Shown here: positions 15,578 through 24,059 of the stretch, one piece after another
Layout: every line of letters starts with the position of its first letter
How positions within the stretch are numbered: the first letter of the stretch is position 1
NCBI GenBank assembly: GCA_038147155.1
Contig: JAYQTA010000006.1
Coordinates: 89,764 to 153,763, forward strand
Length of the DNA: 64,000 nt
Origin: Australimonas brisbanensis
GTDB taxonomy: Bacteria > Chloroflexota > Dehalococcoidia > Lucifugimonadales > Australimonadaceae
Direction of reading: 5' to 3'
Notes under the pieces: model-generated
Told to the model about the DNA's origin: nothing
The model's input: only the letters and a program-made list of their open reading frames with translations
Database searches by the model: none
Program-made: the position numbers and the translations under genes

Positions 15578-16608
15578 AGCGCCCTCCTCTGGAGGGCCAG
15601 CATGCCCAGGGCTAAGGCGGCCACGTCCACCGCGGCCAGGACCGCCAGCTCATCCCACAGCGCGCCGAATCCCAGGCCGAAGTTGGAGGCCAGGTCCACG
15701 GCGCTCACCAGGTAGTAGGAGGGGACCAGCTGCACCCACCCCGACACGCTGCCGGGGAAGAGCACCCCGTAGGCCGGTATGGTCAGCACCACCAGCACCA
15801 CCACGCTCCAGGCCATCACCGAGAGCATGTCGCGCCCCAGGGTGGCCAGGACGAAGGCGATGCCCGTGACCATCAACGCGCCCAGGGCGAGCGCGACCAG
15901 CACCGGGAGCGGCTGGGAGGCCAGGCCCCCCACCAACGCCATGAACAGCGCGGCCTGCCCCAGGGCCAGCGCCGTGCCCGCCAGCGCCTTGGCGGTGAAC
16001 AGCTCGCGTCGGCGCACCGGCGTCACCAACAGCGCGCGCAGGGTGCCCGCCTCGCGCTCCTGGCTGATGAGCGTGGCCAGGCCCATGGTCTCCACCATGA
16101 CGATGAGCAGCGCCAGCATGGGCCGCAGCCGGTCGCGCGGGGGCACCTGCCGTCCCGCAAGGTCCGGCCCCAGCACCTCGGCAGCCAGCACCACGGCGGG
16201 GGGCGTACCGGACAGCGCCCCCAGGAGGGTGGTGAGTAACGTGCTGACCGCCTGCCGCGATTCTTCCGGGGTCGATGCGGCGAAGACCGCCGCCACCGGA
16301 GCACCGGGGGTATCGTGCAGCAGCACCCCCGCCAGGAACGCACCGTCCTCCACCCCCGCCCGCAGCGCCTGCGGAGAGGACGCAGCCTCGAAGCGCAGGC
16401 CGTCACTCCCCTGCCCCACCAGCTCGGCGACGGCCGCATCGGGCCCGGACAGGCCGATGATGAGCGTCTCCTCCACCACCGAGGGCATCACCCAGAAGAC
16501 CGCCACGTAGAAAACCAGGCCCATGGCGGTGACCAGAGCGAAGAAGCGGTTGCGGAAGTAGAGGCGCGCGTCCTTGGCGGCCAGCGTGCCGATGACGCGC
16601 AGGTTCAC
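15574..16608 (-). CDS. ABC-2 type exporter permease (first)
   Basis: A 344-residue permease with the same architecture as the next gene: N-terminal helix (FALVTAMGLVFYVAVFW), an external domain, then the signature LISQEREAGTLRALLVTPVR before the C-terminal helical bundle. It is a diverged paralogue of the adjacent permease and presumably heterodimerises with it. Its GTG start overlaps the ATPase stop by 4 bp. Confidence 0.88.
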   Translation of the reverse strand: MNLRVIGTLAAKDARLYFRNRFFALVTAMGLVFYVAVFWVMPSVVEETLIIGLSGPDAAVAELVGQGSDGLRFEAASSPQALRAGVEDGAFLAGVLLHDTPGAPVAAVFAASTPEESRQAVSTLLTTLLGALSGTPPAVVLAAEVLGPDLAGRQVPPRDRLRPMLALLIVMVETMGLATLISQEREAGTLRALLVTPVRRRELFTAKALAGTALALGQAALFMALVGGLASQPLPVLVALALGALMVTGIAFVLATLGRDMLSVMAWSVVVLVVLTIPAYGVLFPGSVSGWVQLVPSYYLVSAVDLASNFGLGFGALWDELAVLAAVDVAALALGMLALQRRAL

Positions 16609-17468
16609 TGCTCCAGCCTCCGGCCCGTGACGGAGATGAACACCTCGGCCAGGCTCGCCTCCTCGGAGTGCACCGTCACCACCTGCTCGTCCGCGAAGAG
16701 CGCACGGACCGCCTCGGCGGTGCCCGCCTCATCCAGCGCGATCTCTCGCTCCTCCAGCCGCTCACCCACCGCCACGCGTGCCTTGAGCGCGCGGCGTCCG
16801 TGCTGACGCTTGAGCGCCAGCGGCGTGTCCAGGGCTGCGATGCGCCCCTGGTTCATGAAGGCGACCCTATCGCACAGTTCGTCGGCCTCGGCCATGTCGT
16901 GGGTGGTGAGGAAGACGGTGGCGCCGCGCTCGCGCTCCGCGCGGATCAGGTCGCGGATGGAGGCCGCCGAGGTGGGGTCCAGACCCGCGGTGGGCTCATC
17001 CAGGAAGAGCATCTGGGGGGTGTTTACCAGGGAGCGGGCCACCATGAGTCGCTGCTTCATGCCCTTGGAGTAGTTGGCGGCGCGCTCGCGCTCGCGCCCT
17101 GCCAGCCCAACGCGCGCCAGCAGCGCCCTGGCGTCGAACCCGCGCACGTCGAACAGGCGGGCGAACAGTTCCAGGTTCTCCTGGGCGCTCATCTGCTCAT
17201 ACAGGTTGGTGGACTCGAAGGAGACGCCGATGCGCCGGTGAATCTGCTCCGTCTCACGCACCGTGTCGAATCCCAGCACGCTCGCACGCCCGCTCGCGGG
17301 CCGCAACTGGCCGGTGAGCATCTTCACCGTGGTGGTCTTGCCCGCCCCGTTGGGCCCCAGGAGGCCGACGATCTCACCACGGCCCACGGTAAAGGAGACC
17401 CCATCCACCGCGCGCAGTGCGCCATAGGTGTAGGTCAGGTCCGCGACGACGATGGCGGGATCGGCCAC
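16605..17468 (-). CDS. ABC exporter ATP-binding protein
   Basis: A 287-residue ATPase of the CcmA/NatA type. Walker A is GLLGPNGAGKTTTVKMLTG, the Q-loop region is VSFESTNLYEQMSAQENL, the signature is NYSKGMKQRLMVARSL, Walker B is MLFLDEPTAGLDP and the switch His is in FLTTHDMAEADELCD. I start it at GTG 17468 because GGAGGTGCGCC lies directly upstream; a longer frame to 17513 is open but lacks a ribosome site. It energises the two downstream permeases. Drug, lipid or peptide export are all possible. Confidence 0.92.
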   Translation of the reverse strand: MADPAIVVADLTYTYGALRAVDGVSFTVGRGEIVGLLGPNGAGKTTTVKMLTGQLRPASGRASVLGFDTVRETEQIHRRIGVSFESTNLYEQMSAQENLELFARLFDVRGFDARALLARVGLAGRERERAANYSKGMKQRLMVARSLVNTPQMLFLDEPTAGLDPTSAASIRDLIRAERERGATVFLTTHDMAEADELCDRVAFMNQGRIAALDTPLALKRQHGRRALKARVAVGERLEEREIALDEAGTAEAVRALFADEQVVTVHSEEASLAEVFISVTGRRLEQ

Positions 17469-17547
17469 GGCGCACCTCCGATTCACCCGCCACTCTAGCG
17501 CGCATGCGCACATGGGGGAACGTTTGGCGGATGCAGCACAAACGCGA

Positions 17548-17580
17548 CGAGGCCAGCAACCCGATGGGCCGCTGGCCTCG
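17548..17580 (-). terminator. Hairpin terminator after ferredoxin
   Basis: CGAGGCCAGC / GCTGGCCTCG form a perfect 10-bp stem with a 13-nt loop, 28 bp past the ferredoxin stop on the minus strand and between two same-strand genes. No T run is visible, so the call rests on stem strength and location. Confidence 0.6.
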
Positions 17581-17607
17581 CTTCGCCGCTGACGCGATGT
17601 GCTAGCC

Positions 17608-17886
17608 CTAGAGGGCGCTGACGCGCGCCCGCGTGGCGTCCTTGTCCTTGAAATAGTTGATGTTCAGGTCGATGAACTCCTTCTGCTCCGCAGGCACCCG
17701 GTCATCCGCGAAGATGGACGAGACCGGGCAGGAGGGCTCGCAGGCGCCGCACTCGATGCAGTCATCGGGGTTGATGAAGAGCATCCGGTCGGTGCCCTCC
17801 TCGTGGATGATGCAGTCCACGGGGCACACCTCGAGGCAGCTCTTGTCCATCACATCGATACAGGCCGCAGTGATCACGAACGCCAA
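17608..17886 (-). CDS. fdxA: Seven-iron ferredoxin (3Fe-4S plus 4Fe-4S)
   Basis: A 92-residue electron carrier. Cys9, Cys17 and Cys21 (C-x7-C-x3-CP, ACIDVMDKSCLEVCPVDC) give the 3Fe-4S site. CIECGACEPSCP (Cys43, 46, 49, 53) with Cys25 gives the 4Fe-4S site. This is the pattern of actinobacterial FdxA-type 7Fe ferredoxins. The start is TTG at 17886, set by GGAGGTGAAGC. It stands alone between the exporter operon and MmgE/PrpD, so its redox partners are not indicated. Confidence 0.9.
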   Translation of the reverse strand: MAFVITAACIDVMDKSCLEVCPVDCIIHEEGTDRMLFINPDDCIECGACEPSCPVSSIFADDRVPAEQKEFIDLNINYFKDKDATRARVSAL

Positions 17887-18037
17887 GCTTCACCTCCACA
17901 GGCCCTGTTGGTCAGGGCGCACTCGACGGTTGATATCCGAACCGGAGTACCCCGGTATTCATTCTTGGACAGGCGCCCGCAACAGGCGCTACGGCGGGGG
18001 ATTCTAGCACGCCTGTGACGCCGCGCACAGACCGGAT

Positions 18038-19432
18038 TCAGGGGGCCGCCAGCACCGCTATCAGCCCATCCAGCGATGGCGCAGCCTCCAGGGCCCACAC
18101 CCCTTCCAGCGTTGCGCTGGCCCTGAGGGCTCCCAGCGGCCCGTCGGCCAGCGCATGGAACTTGGCCTCCACCTCGGCGCGGGTGGGCGCAAGCCGCGGC
18201 CCGCCGCGGGCGTTGGGCACATCCACCATCAGGGTGCGGCCATCGGCCAGCACCGCCTCCAGACGTGCCGGCAGGGCGTCTGGGAAGCGGGCAGTCATGG
18301 CCTTCTCCTCCACCACGCGGATGCGCAGCAGGAGCGTGCGCACGTCGCGTGCCTCCATGCGCTGGGGGGTGAACTGGCGCTCCGTCACCTCTCCATCCGC
18401 CAGGGCCACGGCCACCAGGTAGGGGATGGAGTGGTCGGCGGTCTCCCGCTCATGCACGTCCCACTTCTCCGCGCCCGTGGCGCAGGAGCGCACGGCGTGG
18501 CCGTAGGTGGCGACGATGAGCGCGATGGGCTCCGCACCCCGCATGCGCTCGCGCGCCGTCAGCGCCGCCTCGATGGCCGCCTGGGCGTTGTACTGGGCAG
18601 GGAAGCGCTTGATGGAGGTGCGCCCGGCGTGGAACGGGGCCGCCCCGCCACCGGGGAGCGGTTGCCCCCCCAGGGCAGGGAGCACCGGCTCCTCGCTCAG
18701 AAGCGCCGCGAGGCCCCCCTCGCCGGTGAAGGGGGCCTCGGGGCCCGTCATTCCCGCCTGGGCGAGGCGCGCCGCCTGCACCCCGGCCTGGGCGGCCTGG
18801 GCGGGCGCACCCGCCTTCCACATGGACAACCGGCCCGCGCGCGCCACCCGCAGCGAGGGGTTGGCCACGGCGGCCATGGCGATGGCGTGGGCCGTGCGCT
18901 CCGTGTCCAGCCCCAGGGCCCGCGATGCCCCGGCGGCGACGGCGATGGCAACGTGCAGTGAGTGGTCGATGCCCGCCGGGGCGAGGCGCTCGGCCTCACC
19001 CAGCCCGCAGAACACCTCGTAGGCCGCGGTCATGGCCACCAGCGCCTCGCGCCCGGTGCAGCCCGCCGCCTCAGCGGCCGCAAGCACCCCGGCCAGCGCG
19101 TCGGAGGGGTGGCCGCCCTCGCGGGCGAAGTAGGTGTCGTTGAAGTCGAGGTAGCGCACGGCGAGCGTGTTGGCGAAGGCCGCCCACTCCGGGGTGGACG
19201 ATGCGCCGGTGCCCCACAAAGTGGCAGTGGCCCCCCCGCCAGCCGCAGGAGCGAGGCCCCGCGCGATGACGGAGGGCTCGCCCGTCAGCCCCCCCACGGC
19301 GCAGCCCAGGGTGTCCACCAGGCGGGTCTTGAGCCCGTCCAGCGCATCGGTGTCGAGGTGCTCCCACCGCAGGTCCGCGACGTAGCCCGCCAGGTGGGCC
19401 AGCAGCCGGTCGGGGGGGGGCGGGCGGCTCAT
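18038..19432 (-). CDS. MmgE/PrpD family protein (2-methylcitrate dehydratase-like)
   Basis: A 464-residue protein of the family that includes 2-methylcitrate dehydratase, cis-aconitate decarboxylase and related isomerases. Recognisable parts are TRLVDTLGCAVGGL at the start, VRYLDFNDTYFAREGGHPSD (the catalytic-helix region) and the late IKRFPAQYNAQAAIEAAL. The ATG at 19432 lies 3 bp after the previous stop, so it is the last gene of the four-gene operon from 22190. With a CoA transferase and a CitE-type lyase upstream, a role in dicarboxylate or methyl-branched acid breakdown is a fair inference. Confidence 0.87.
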   Translation of the reverse strand: MSRPPPPDRLLAHLAGYVADLRWEHLDTDALDGLKTRLVDTLGCAVGGLTGEPSVIARGLAPAAGGGATATLWGTGASSTPEWAAFANTLAVRYLDFNDTYFAREGGHPSDALAGVLAAAEAAGCTGREALVAMTAAYEVFCGLGEAERLAPAGIDHSLHVAIAVAAGASRALGLDTERTAHAIAMAAVANPSLRVARAGRLSMWKAGAPAQAAQAGVQAARLAQAGMTGPEAPFTGEGGLAALLSEEPVLPALGGQPLPGGGAAPFHAGRTSIKRFPAQYNAQAAIEAALTARERMRGAEPIALIVATYGHAVRSCATGAEKWDVHERETADHSIPYLVAVALADGEVTERQFTPQRMEARDVRTLLLRIRVVEEKAMTARFPDALPARLEAVLADGRTLMVDVPNARGGPRLAPTRAEVEAKFHALADGPLGALRASATLEGVWALEAAPSLDGLIAVLAAP

Positions 19433-19435
19433 GCG

Positions 19436-20074
19436 CTAGCCCAGCACCACGGAGACCATGCGCCGCTCCAGCCGCTGGGCCAGGTCCGTCGCCAGCTCCC
19501 GCAGCACCACGTCACGCTTGGCCACCACGTAGGCCACCCCCAGCAGGCAGCCGAGCTGGAAGTCGATGATGGTGGAGGCGATATCCATCCCCTGCATCTG
19601 GTGCAGGAGCATCAGACCCGCGGCGTGCTCGTGGAATCCCTTCGCCTCCACCAGTTCGGCCCCGGCCAGGTGCTCGCCCTCGGGCTCCTCCTGACCGACG
19701 CGCTCGCGCATCTCCCTGATGAACACCTGGTCTATCCAGTGCTCCACGTCCAACGGCCCCCGGAACAGGTGCACCACGGTCGCCGCCTGGAGTATCTCGG
19801 CGGGTTCCTCGGCCAGGGTGGCGGCGCCGCGCGGAGCGGCGAACTCGCGCGCCACCCCGCCGATGCGCCCCAGGTCCGCGATGCCGGAGGCGGTTCGCCC
19901 GCCCAGGCCCGTCTCGGCCATCACCTCGTTGTCCAGGCTGCGGTCCGCGAGCGTCTCGTAGCCGCGCAGCTCAGCGGGCAGGTCCGCCGCGTCCAGCAGC
20001 ATTAGCGGCAGGTCGCCCAGCCCCACCCCGCAGGCGGCGACGTCCAGCCGTCCGCCGGTGCGCACCCCGGTCAC
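19436..20074 (-). CDS. Unrecognised 212-residue protein in the CoA-transferase operon
   Basis: I do not recognise a family. The GTG start at 20074 overlaps the stop of the CitE-like gene (GTGA), and its stop sits 3 bp before mmgE/prpD, so it is almost certainly translated as part of the operon. The protein starts VTGVRTGGRLDVAACGVGLG, has a central acidic stretch (EEPEGEHLAGAELVEAKGF), and a hydrophobic part (TIIDFQLGCLLGVAYVVA) that could be one membrane-facing or buried helix. No nucleotide-binding, FeS or cupin motif is visible. Its job is probably tied to the same pathway: an extra catalytic subunit, hydratase-like step or accessory factor. Confidence 0.7.
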   Translation of the reverse strand: MTGVRTGGRLDVAACGVGLGDLPLMLLDAADLPAELRGYETLADRSLDNEVMAETGLGGRTASGIADLGRIGGVAREFAAPRGAATLAEEPAEILQAATVVHLFRGPLDVEHWIDQVFIREMRERVGQEEPEGEHLAGAELVEAKGFHEHAAGLMLLHQMQGMDIASTIIDFQLGCLLGVAYVVAKRDVVLRELATDLAQRLERRMVSVVLG

Positions 20075-20982
20075 GACGATGCCCCGCCGGCGCGGGCGGC
20101 GATGGCCTGGTGGCGGGCCAGCAGGCGGCGGGCCCGCTCCACCACGGGGATGTCCACCATCTTCCCGTCCAGGGCGAAGGAGGCGCGGCCCTCGGCTGCG
20201 GCGGCCTCGTCGGCCTCGATGATGCGCCGCGCCTGGGCGGCGTCGGCGTCGGAGACGCCGAACGCCTCGTTGAGCACCGGCACCACCGCCGGGTGGATGC
20301 AGGAGGCGCCCTCGAACCCGAACTTGCGCGAGCGGAAGGCCGTCGCGCGCACAGCGTCCAGGTCCGTGTAGTCGGCCACGGTGCCGATGATGCCCAGCGG
20401 CGCGATGCCCGCCGCGCGCGCCGCATAGATGGACTGCTGCTTGGGATAGAGGAGCGTGTCGGCGTCGGGGTGCGCGCCCACGTCGGTGGACAGGTCCTCC
20501 GCGCCGATGGTCAGGGCGTCCAACCGCCCCGTTGCCGTGGCCACATCGCGTATCTGGAAGAAGGCGTGGGCCGTCTCGATCATGGCCACGAACCCCGTGG
20601 AGCCGATGGGCATGCCCCGTTCGGCCTCGAGCTCCGAGACCACCTCGTCCAGTAGCCGAAGGTGCCCCGGCCCCTCCACCTTGGTGACGAAGATGCCACG
20701 CACGGCGGGGCCCACGGCGGCCTCCAGATCCGGGATGGCCAGGCGCAGGGGGCGGTTGATGCGCACCAGCACGTCGGCGCCCCCCTGCCCCACCCGCGCA
20801 GCCGTCTCCTGGAGCCCCACACGGGCGTTGGCCTTCTCCGCCGGGGGGACCGAGTCCTCCAGGTCCAGGATGATGCCGTCGGCGCCGCGCTGGTGGGCCT
20901 TGGCGAGGTAGCGCTCCACGTTGGCCGGGACGTACAGCAGCGAGCGCCACACCGGCAGCGCGCGCGGATTCGGCTGGTTCAT
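20071..20982 (-). CDS. HpcH/HpaI aldolase / CitE-like lyase
   Basis: A 303-residue TIM-barrel lyase of the citrate lyase beta-subunit family, as in malyl-, citramalyl- or methylmalyl-CoA lyases. It has RSLLYVPANVERYLAKA, the Asp/Glu metal motif in GADGIILDLEDSVPPAEK, the arginine strand VRINRP, MIETAHAFF and the conserved IGAEDLSTDVG. It cleaves a 3-hydroxyacyl-CoA-type bond releasing acetyl-, propionyl- or glyoxylate-type products in known members. It overlaps the CoA transferase gene by 4 bp, so its substrate is likely the CoA ester made by that enzyme. Confidence 0.88.
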   Translation of the reverse strand: MNQPNPRALPVWRSLLYVPANVERYLAKAHQRGADGIILDLEDSVPPAEKANARVGLQETAARVGQGGADVLVRINRPLRLAIPDLEAAVGPAVRGIFVTKVEGPGHLRLLDEVVSELEAERGMPIGSTGFVAMIETAHAFFQIRDVATATGRLDALTIGAEDLSTDVGAHPDADTLLYPKQQSIYAARAAGIAPLGIIGTVADYTDLDAVRATAFRSRKFGFEGASCIHPAVVPVLNEAFGVSDADAAQARRIIEADEAAAAEGRASFALDGKMVDIPVVERARRLLARHQAIAARAGGASS

Positions 20983-22190
20983 CCAATCACTCCCCTGGCC
21001 CGCAGCGCGGCGAGCCCCTCAGCGTTGATGCCCAACTCACTCAGCAGCTCATCGTTGTGCTGGCCCAGGGCGGGGGCAGGATAGCGGAAGCCGCCCGGCG
21101 TGCGGGAGAGGCGCGGGGTCACGTTCTGCATAGGCAGGGAGCCCACATCGGCGTCGGGCACCTCGACCACCACCTCCCGCTCGATGACGTGCTCGTCCTG
21201 GAGGAACTGGGCGATGTCGTACACGGGCCCCGCCGTCACCCCCGCCTCCCCGAAGGCCCCCAGCGCCTCCTCCAGGGTGCGCTCGGCCACCCAGCCGCCC
21301 ACGATGGCGTCCACCTCCTCACGGTGGGCGACGCGATCGGCATTGGTGGCGAAGCGCGGGTCGGTCACCAGCTCCGGGCGGCCCACCACGGCGAACACCC
21401 GCTCGGCCATGGACTGGATCGAGGCCGAGAGCGCCACCCACTTGCCGTCGCGGGTGGGGTAGACGTTGCGCGGGGCCGAGGTGTTGGAGCCATTGCCCAC
21501 CCGGGGCTTCACCTGCCCGCTCACGGCGTAGTCGGCGCTCTCCGCCCCCAGCGCCGTCACCAGCGGCTCCAGTAGCGAGAGGTCCAGCACCTGTCCGCGT
21601 CCCGAGGCGTCGCGCTCGCGCAGCGCCGCCAGGGTGGCGAAGGCACCGGAGAGGCCCGCCATCATGTCGGCCAGGGCCATGGGCGGCACCAGGGGCTCGC
21701 GGTCCGGGAAGCCGTTGCGGGCGGCGAACCCGCTCATGGCCTCGATGAGCGTGCCGAAGCCCGGCTTCTCCCGGTAGGGCCCCGTCTGCCCGAAGCCGGA
21801 GATGCGCACGATGACCAGGCGCGGGTTCTCGGCCAACAGCGCGTCCGGGTCGAGCCCCATCTGCTCCAGGCGGCCGGGGATCATGTTCTCGATGAGCACG
21901 TCGGCGCCGGCGCACAGGCGGCGCAGCAGGCCCACCCCGTCGGGCTCGCGCAGGTTCACCGAGAGCGACTTCTTGTTGCGGCAGTAGGTCTTCCAGTAGG
22001 TGGGGATGCCCCGAGTGCCCCAGGCGCGCAGCGGGTCGCCGTGGGGCAGCGCCTCCACCTTCACCACCTCAGCGCCGAAGTCGGCCAGCTGGAGGGAGAG
22101 CATGTTCCCTGCGATGAGCCGCGTCATGTCCAGCACGCGCAGCCCGGCCAGGGGACCGCGCAGGGTGGGGTCGAAGGCGATGGGGTGCAT
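20979..22190 (-). CDS. Family III CoA transferase (CaiB/BaiF)
   Basis: A 403-residue enzyme moving CoA between carboxylic acids. It begins GPLAGLRVLDMTRLIAG and shows ADFGAEVVKVE, NKKSLSVNLREPDG and ADVLIENMIPG. The catalytic Asp is in PPMALADMMAGLSGAF. The start at 22190 (ATG behind CCGGAGCCCGCC) is favoured over an ATG at 22205 without a site. It is the first gene of the operon continuing to 18038 and probably activates the pathway substrate as a CoA thioester for the CitE-like lyase. Confidence 0.9.
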   Translation of the reverse strand: MHPIAFDPTLRGPLAGLRVLDMTRLIAGNMLSLQLADFGAEVVKVEALPHGDPLRAWGTRGIPTYWKTYCRNKKSLSVNLREPDGVGLLRRLCAGADVLIENMIPGRLEQMGLDPDALLAENPRLVIVRISGFGQTGPYREKPGFGTLIEAMSGFAARNGFPDREPLVPPMALADMMAGLSGAFATLAALRERDASGRGQVLDLSLLEPLVTALGAESADYAVSGQVKPRVGNGSNTSAPRNVYPTRDGKWVALSASIQSMAERVFAVVGRPELVTDPRFATNADRVAHREEVDAIVGGWVAERTLEEALGAFGEAGVTAGPVYDIAQFLQDEHVIEREVVVEVPDADVGSLPMQNVTPRLSRTPGGFRYPAPALGQHNDELLSELGINAEGLAALRARGVIG

Positions 22191-22304
22191 GGCGGGCTCC
22201 GGCATTGGGCTGCCGGCATTTAGCGCGCTCGCTGCGCCGCATCGCCCAGGCCTCTGCGGCAGGGCTCGACAGAGAGGGCTCCTTCTGGCCGAGGGCCTAC
22301 CCCG

Positions 22305-22345
22305 GTCTCCGTTCGCTCGACGCTCGCTCGACGCTCGCTCATGGC
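22305..22345. repeat. Short tandem GCTCGCTCGA repeats
   Basis: The stretch holds consecutive variants of CGACGCTCGCT upstream of the operon start. It resembles the 5' part of the 64-bp repeat at 1638. The surrounding DNA 22191-22430 holds no gene I can support. Confidence 0.5.
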
Positions 22346-22429
22346 ATCAAGCAACCGCCAGCACTTCCACAAGGCACATCCGCACGCGAGAGCCCGTTAC
22401 AGTAACATCCCTCCATCGACACCTCCCCT

Positions 22430-23975
22430 GGTACAGCTGCGCGACCTTCGGCCTCTAACACCCCCGACGCCCGTCCTGGACGTGCGCGAGGGGAGTGCAA
22501 CACCGCCCGCATCCCCTCCATCCCTGCCCCGGCGCTGGATGGGGTGGCGGGCGCAGCGCTGCTGCCCTTCACCGGGGTGAGCGGCGCGTGACGGAACGAC
22601 CGAGCGGCGCGCCGCGCTGGCGCCACGCCGTCACGCTGGAAGCCATGGGCTACACGGACGTAGCGGTGCTGGAGGGCGGGCTGTTCGCTGGGTGACGGAC
22701 GGGCTGCCCACCGAGTGGGGCGTGAACGTACCGAGCAAAGGACTTCGGCGAGCGGGCTACGAGCAGGCGGTGGCGGAGATATGCCCCGAGAGGCTGCAGG
22801 CGTGGATGGACGGGCAAGGAGTTCGTGCTGCTGGACTCCGCACGCCGGAGGAGCCGCCGGTCACGCTGCCCGGCTCGCGCTCGCTCCCGGCGGGGAGCTG
22901 GCGCTGCAGTTCGCCGCCGTGGCCCCGCCCCCGGCGTGCCGGTGGTGGTGCACTGCAGGCCGCACCGCCCGATCATGGGCGCACGCACCCTGGCGCGTTG
23001 GGCGTTGAGGACGTGCTGGCGCTGCGCAATGGGACCATGACGGGCCATGGCGGCAAAGCGCGAGCCTGGAGCACGGGAGTACGCGCGTGGAGCCGCCCAG
23101 TGGACGCGGCGCAGCGCATGGCAGCCGACGCACGGGTGGTGCCCGCTGGCTGAGGCCGACGGGAATGCGCCAGTGGACGCAGCGGGGGTCCGCGCGCTGC
23201 TGGCGGAGGGTGCGGAGCGCACGGTCTACTGCGTGGACGTGCGCACGTGCGCCGAGTACGAGGCCGGGCACATCCCCGGCTTCGCCTGGTTCCCCGGCGG
23301 TCAGCTGGTGCAGGCCACCGATGAGGACGATCGCGGTGGGGAGCGCATGTGGTGCTGGCATGCGACGGGTGGGCCGCGCGGGCAGCGCCTCCCTGGCTGC
23401 GGCAGATGGGTCACCCGACGTGCGGGTGCTGGACGGCGGCACCAGCGTGGACAGCGCGGGCGGTGCGCTGGAGAGCGGCGATGGGCTGGCGGAACCCTTC
23501 GGTTGGCCGAGGGCACGCGCTGCGGGTGCCCACGCTGGACGCGCCGAAGCGCTGGGCGCCATCGCCATCCACGGCGCCGAGATCCTGACCGGCCGGTGAT
23601 TCTGTACGTGCGGCACCAGCCGCGAGTTCAGCGCGGGGCACGTGCCGGGCGCCCACTGGGTGCCGCGCGGATGGCTGGAGGAGCAGGCCCGGCGCTGCTG
23701 GAGGATGCAGGCGTCGCGGTGGTGACGGTGTGCGCCGATGGGTCGCGGACGCTGCTGGCAGCGCGCACCTCCAGCGGCGGGGCCACGCCAGCGTGAGGCG
23801 CTTGAGGGCGGGATGCGCGCCTGGCGGCCGCGGAACAGCCGCAGAAGCAAGGCCCTCACCGGCGTGCGCGTGCCCCCCAGGACATGGGTGCTCTCCGGCA
23901 CAGAGCGCTCCAGCGCCGACATGATGCGCTACCTCCGGTGGGAGGTGGAGTTGGGAGCGGCGGGCTCCACGGGCG
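22430..23975 (+). pseudogene. Multi-domain rhodanese (sulfurtransferase), many frameshifts
   Basis: Pieces of at least three, probably four, rhodanese domains occur in order, but in changing frames. They are TPVLDVREG near 22475; TLEAMGYTDVAVLEGGLFA near 22640; LPTEWGVNVPSK then PERLQAWMDG; GVPVVVHC followed by IMGARTLAR; GVEDVLALRNGTM; TVYCVDVRTCAEYEAGHIPG near 23225; DVRVLDGGTS; and VAVVTVCADGSRTLLAART near 23715. The active-site loop Cys is seen as VVVHC and TVCADGSRT. An intact gene would encode roughly 500 residues. Each domain has at least one indel. The cause may be real decay or a locally poor consensus; the next gene shows the same problem. Confidence 0.75.
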
Positions 23976-23997
23976 GCTGGGCGCCGTGAGCCTTTCC

Positions 23998-24037
23998 GGG
24001 CGCTCGATGGAAGGGGGCTCCACTCCGCTCGCTCATA
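23998..24037. repeat. Degenerate copy of the 1638 repeat
   Basis: GGGCGCTCGATGGAAGGGGG followed by CTCCACTCCGCTCGCTCAT keeps the CGCTCGAT, AAGGGGG and CCGCTCGCT elements of the 64-bp intergenic repeat. It lies between the convergent rhodanese and Rieske pseudogenes. Confidence 0.5.
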
Positions 24038-24059
24038 GCAGCAGACCACACCAAAGCAG

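Noticed and set aside
20075..20986. Minus-strand frame extending the 212-residue protein upstream to 20986
   Set aside because: It overlaps the whole CitE-like gene in another frame and reads as Arg/Gly/Pro-rich noise; the GTGA overlap marks the true start.
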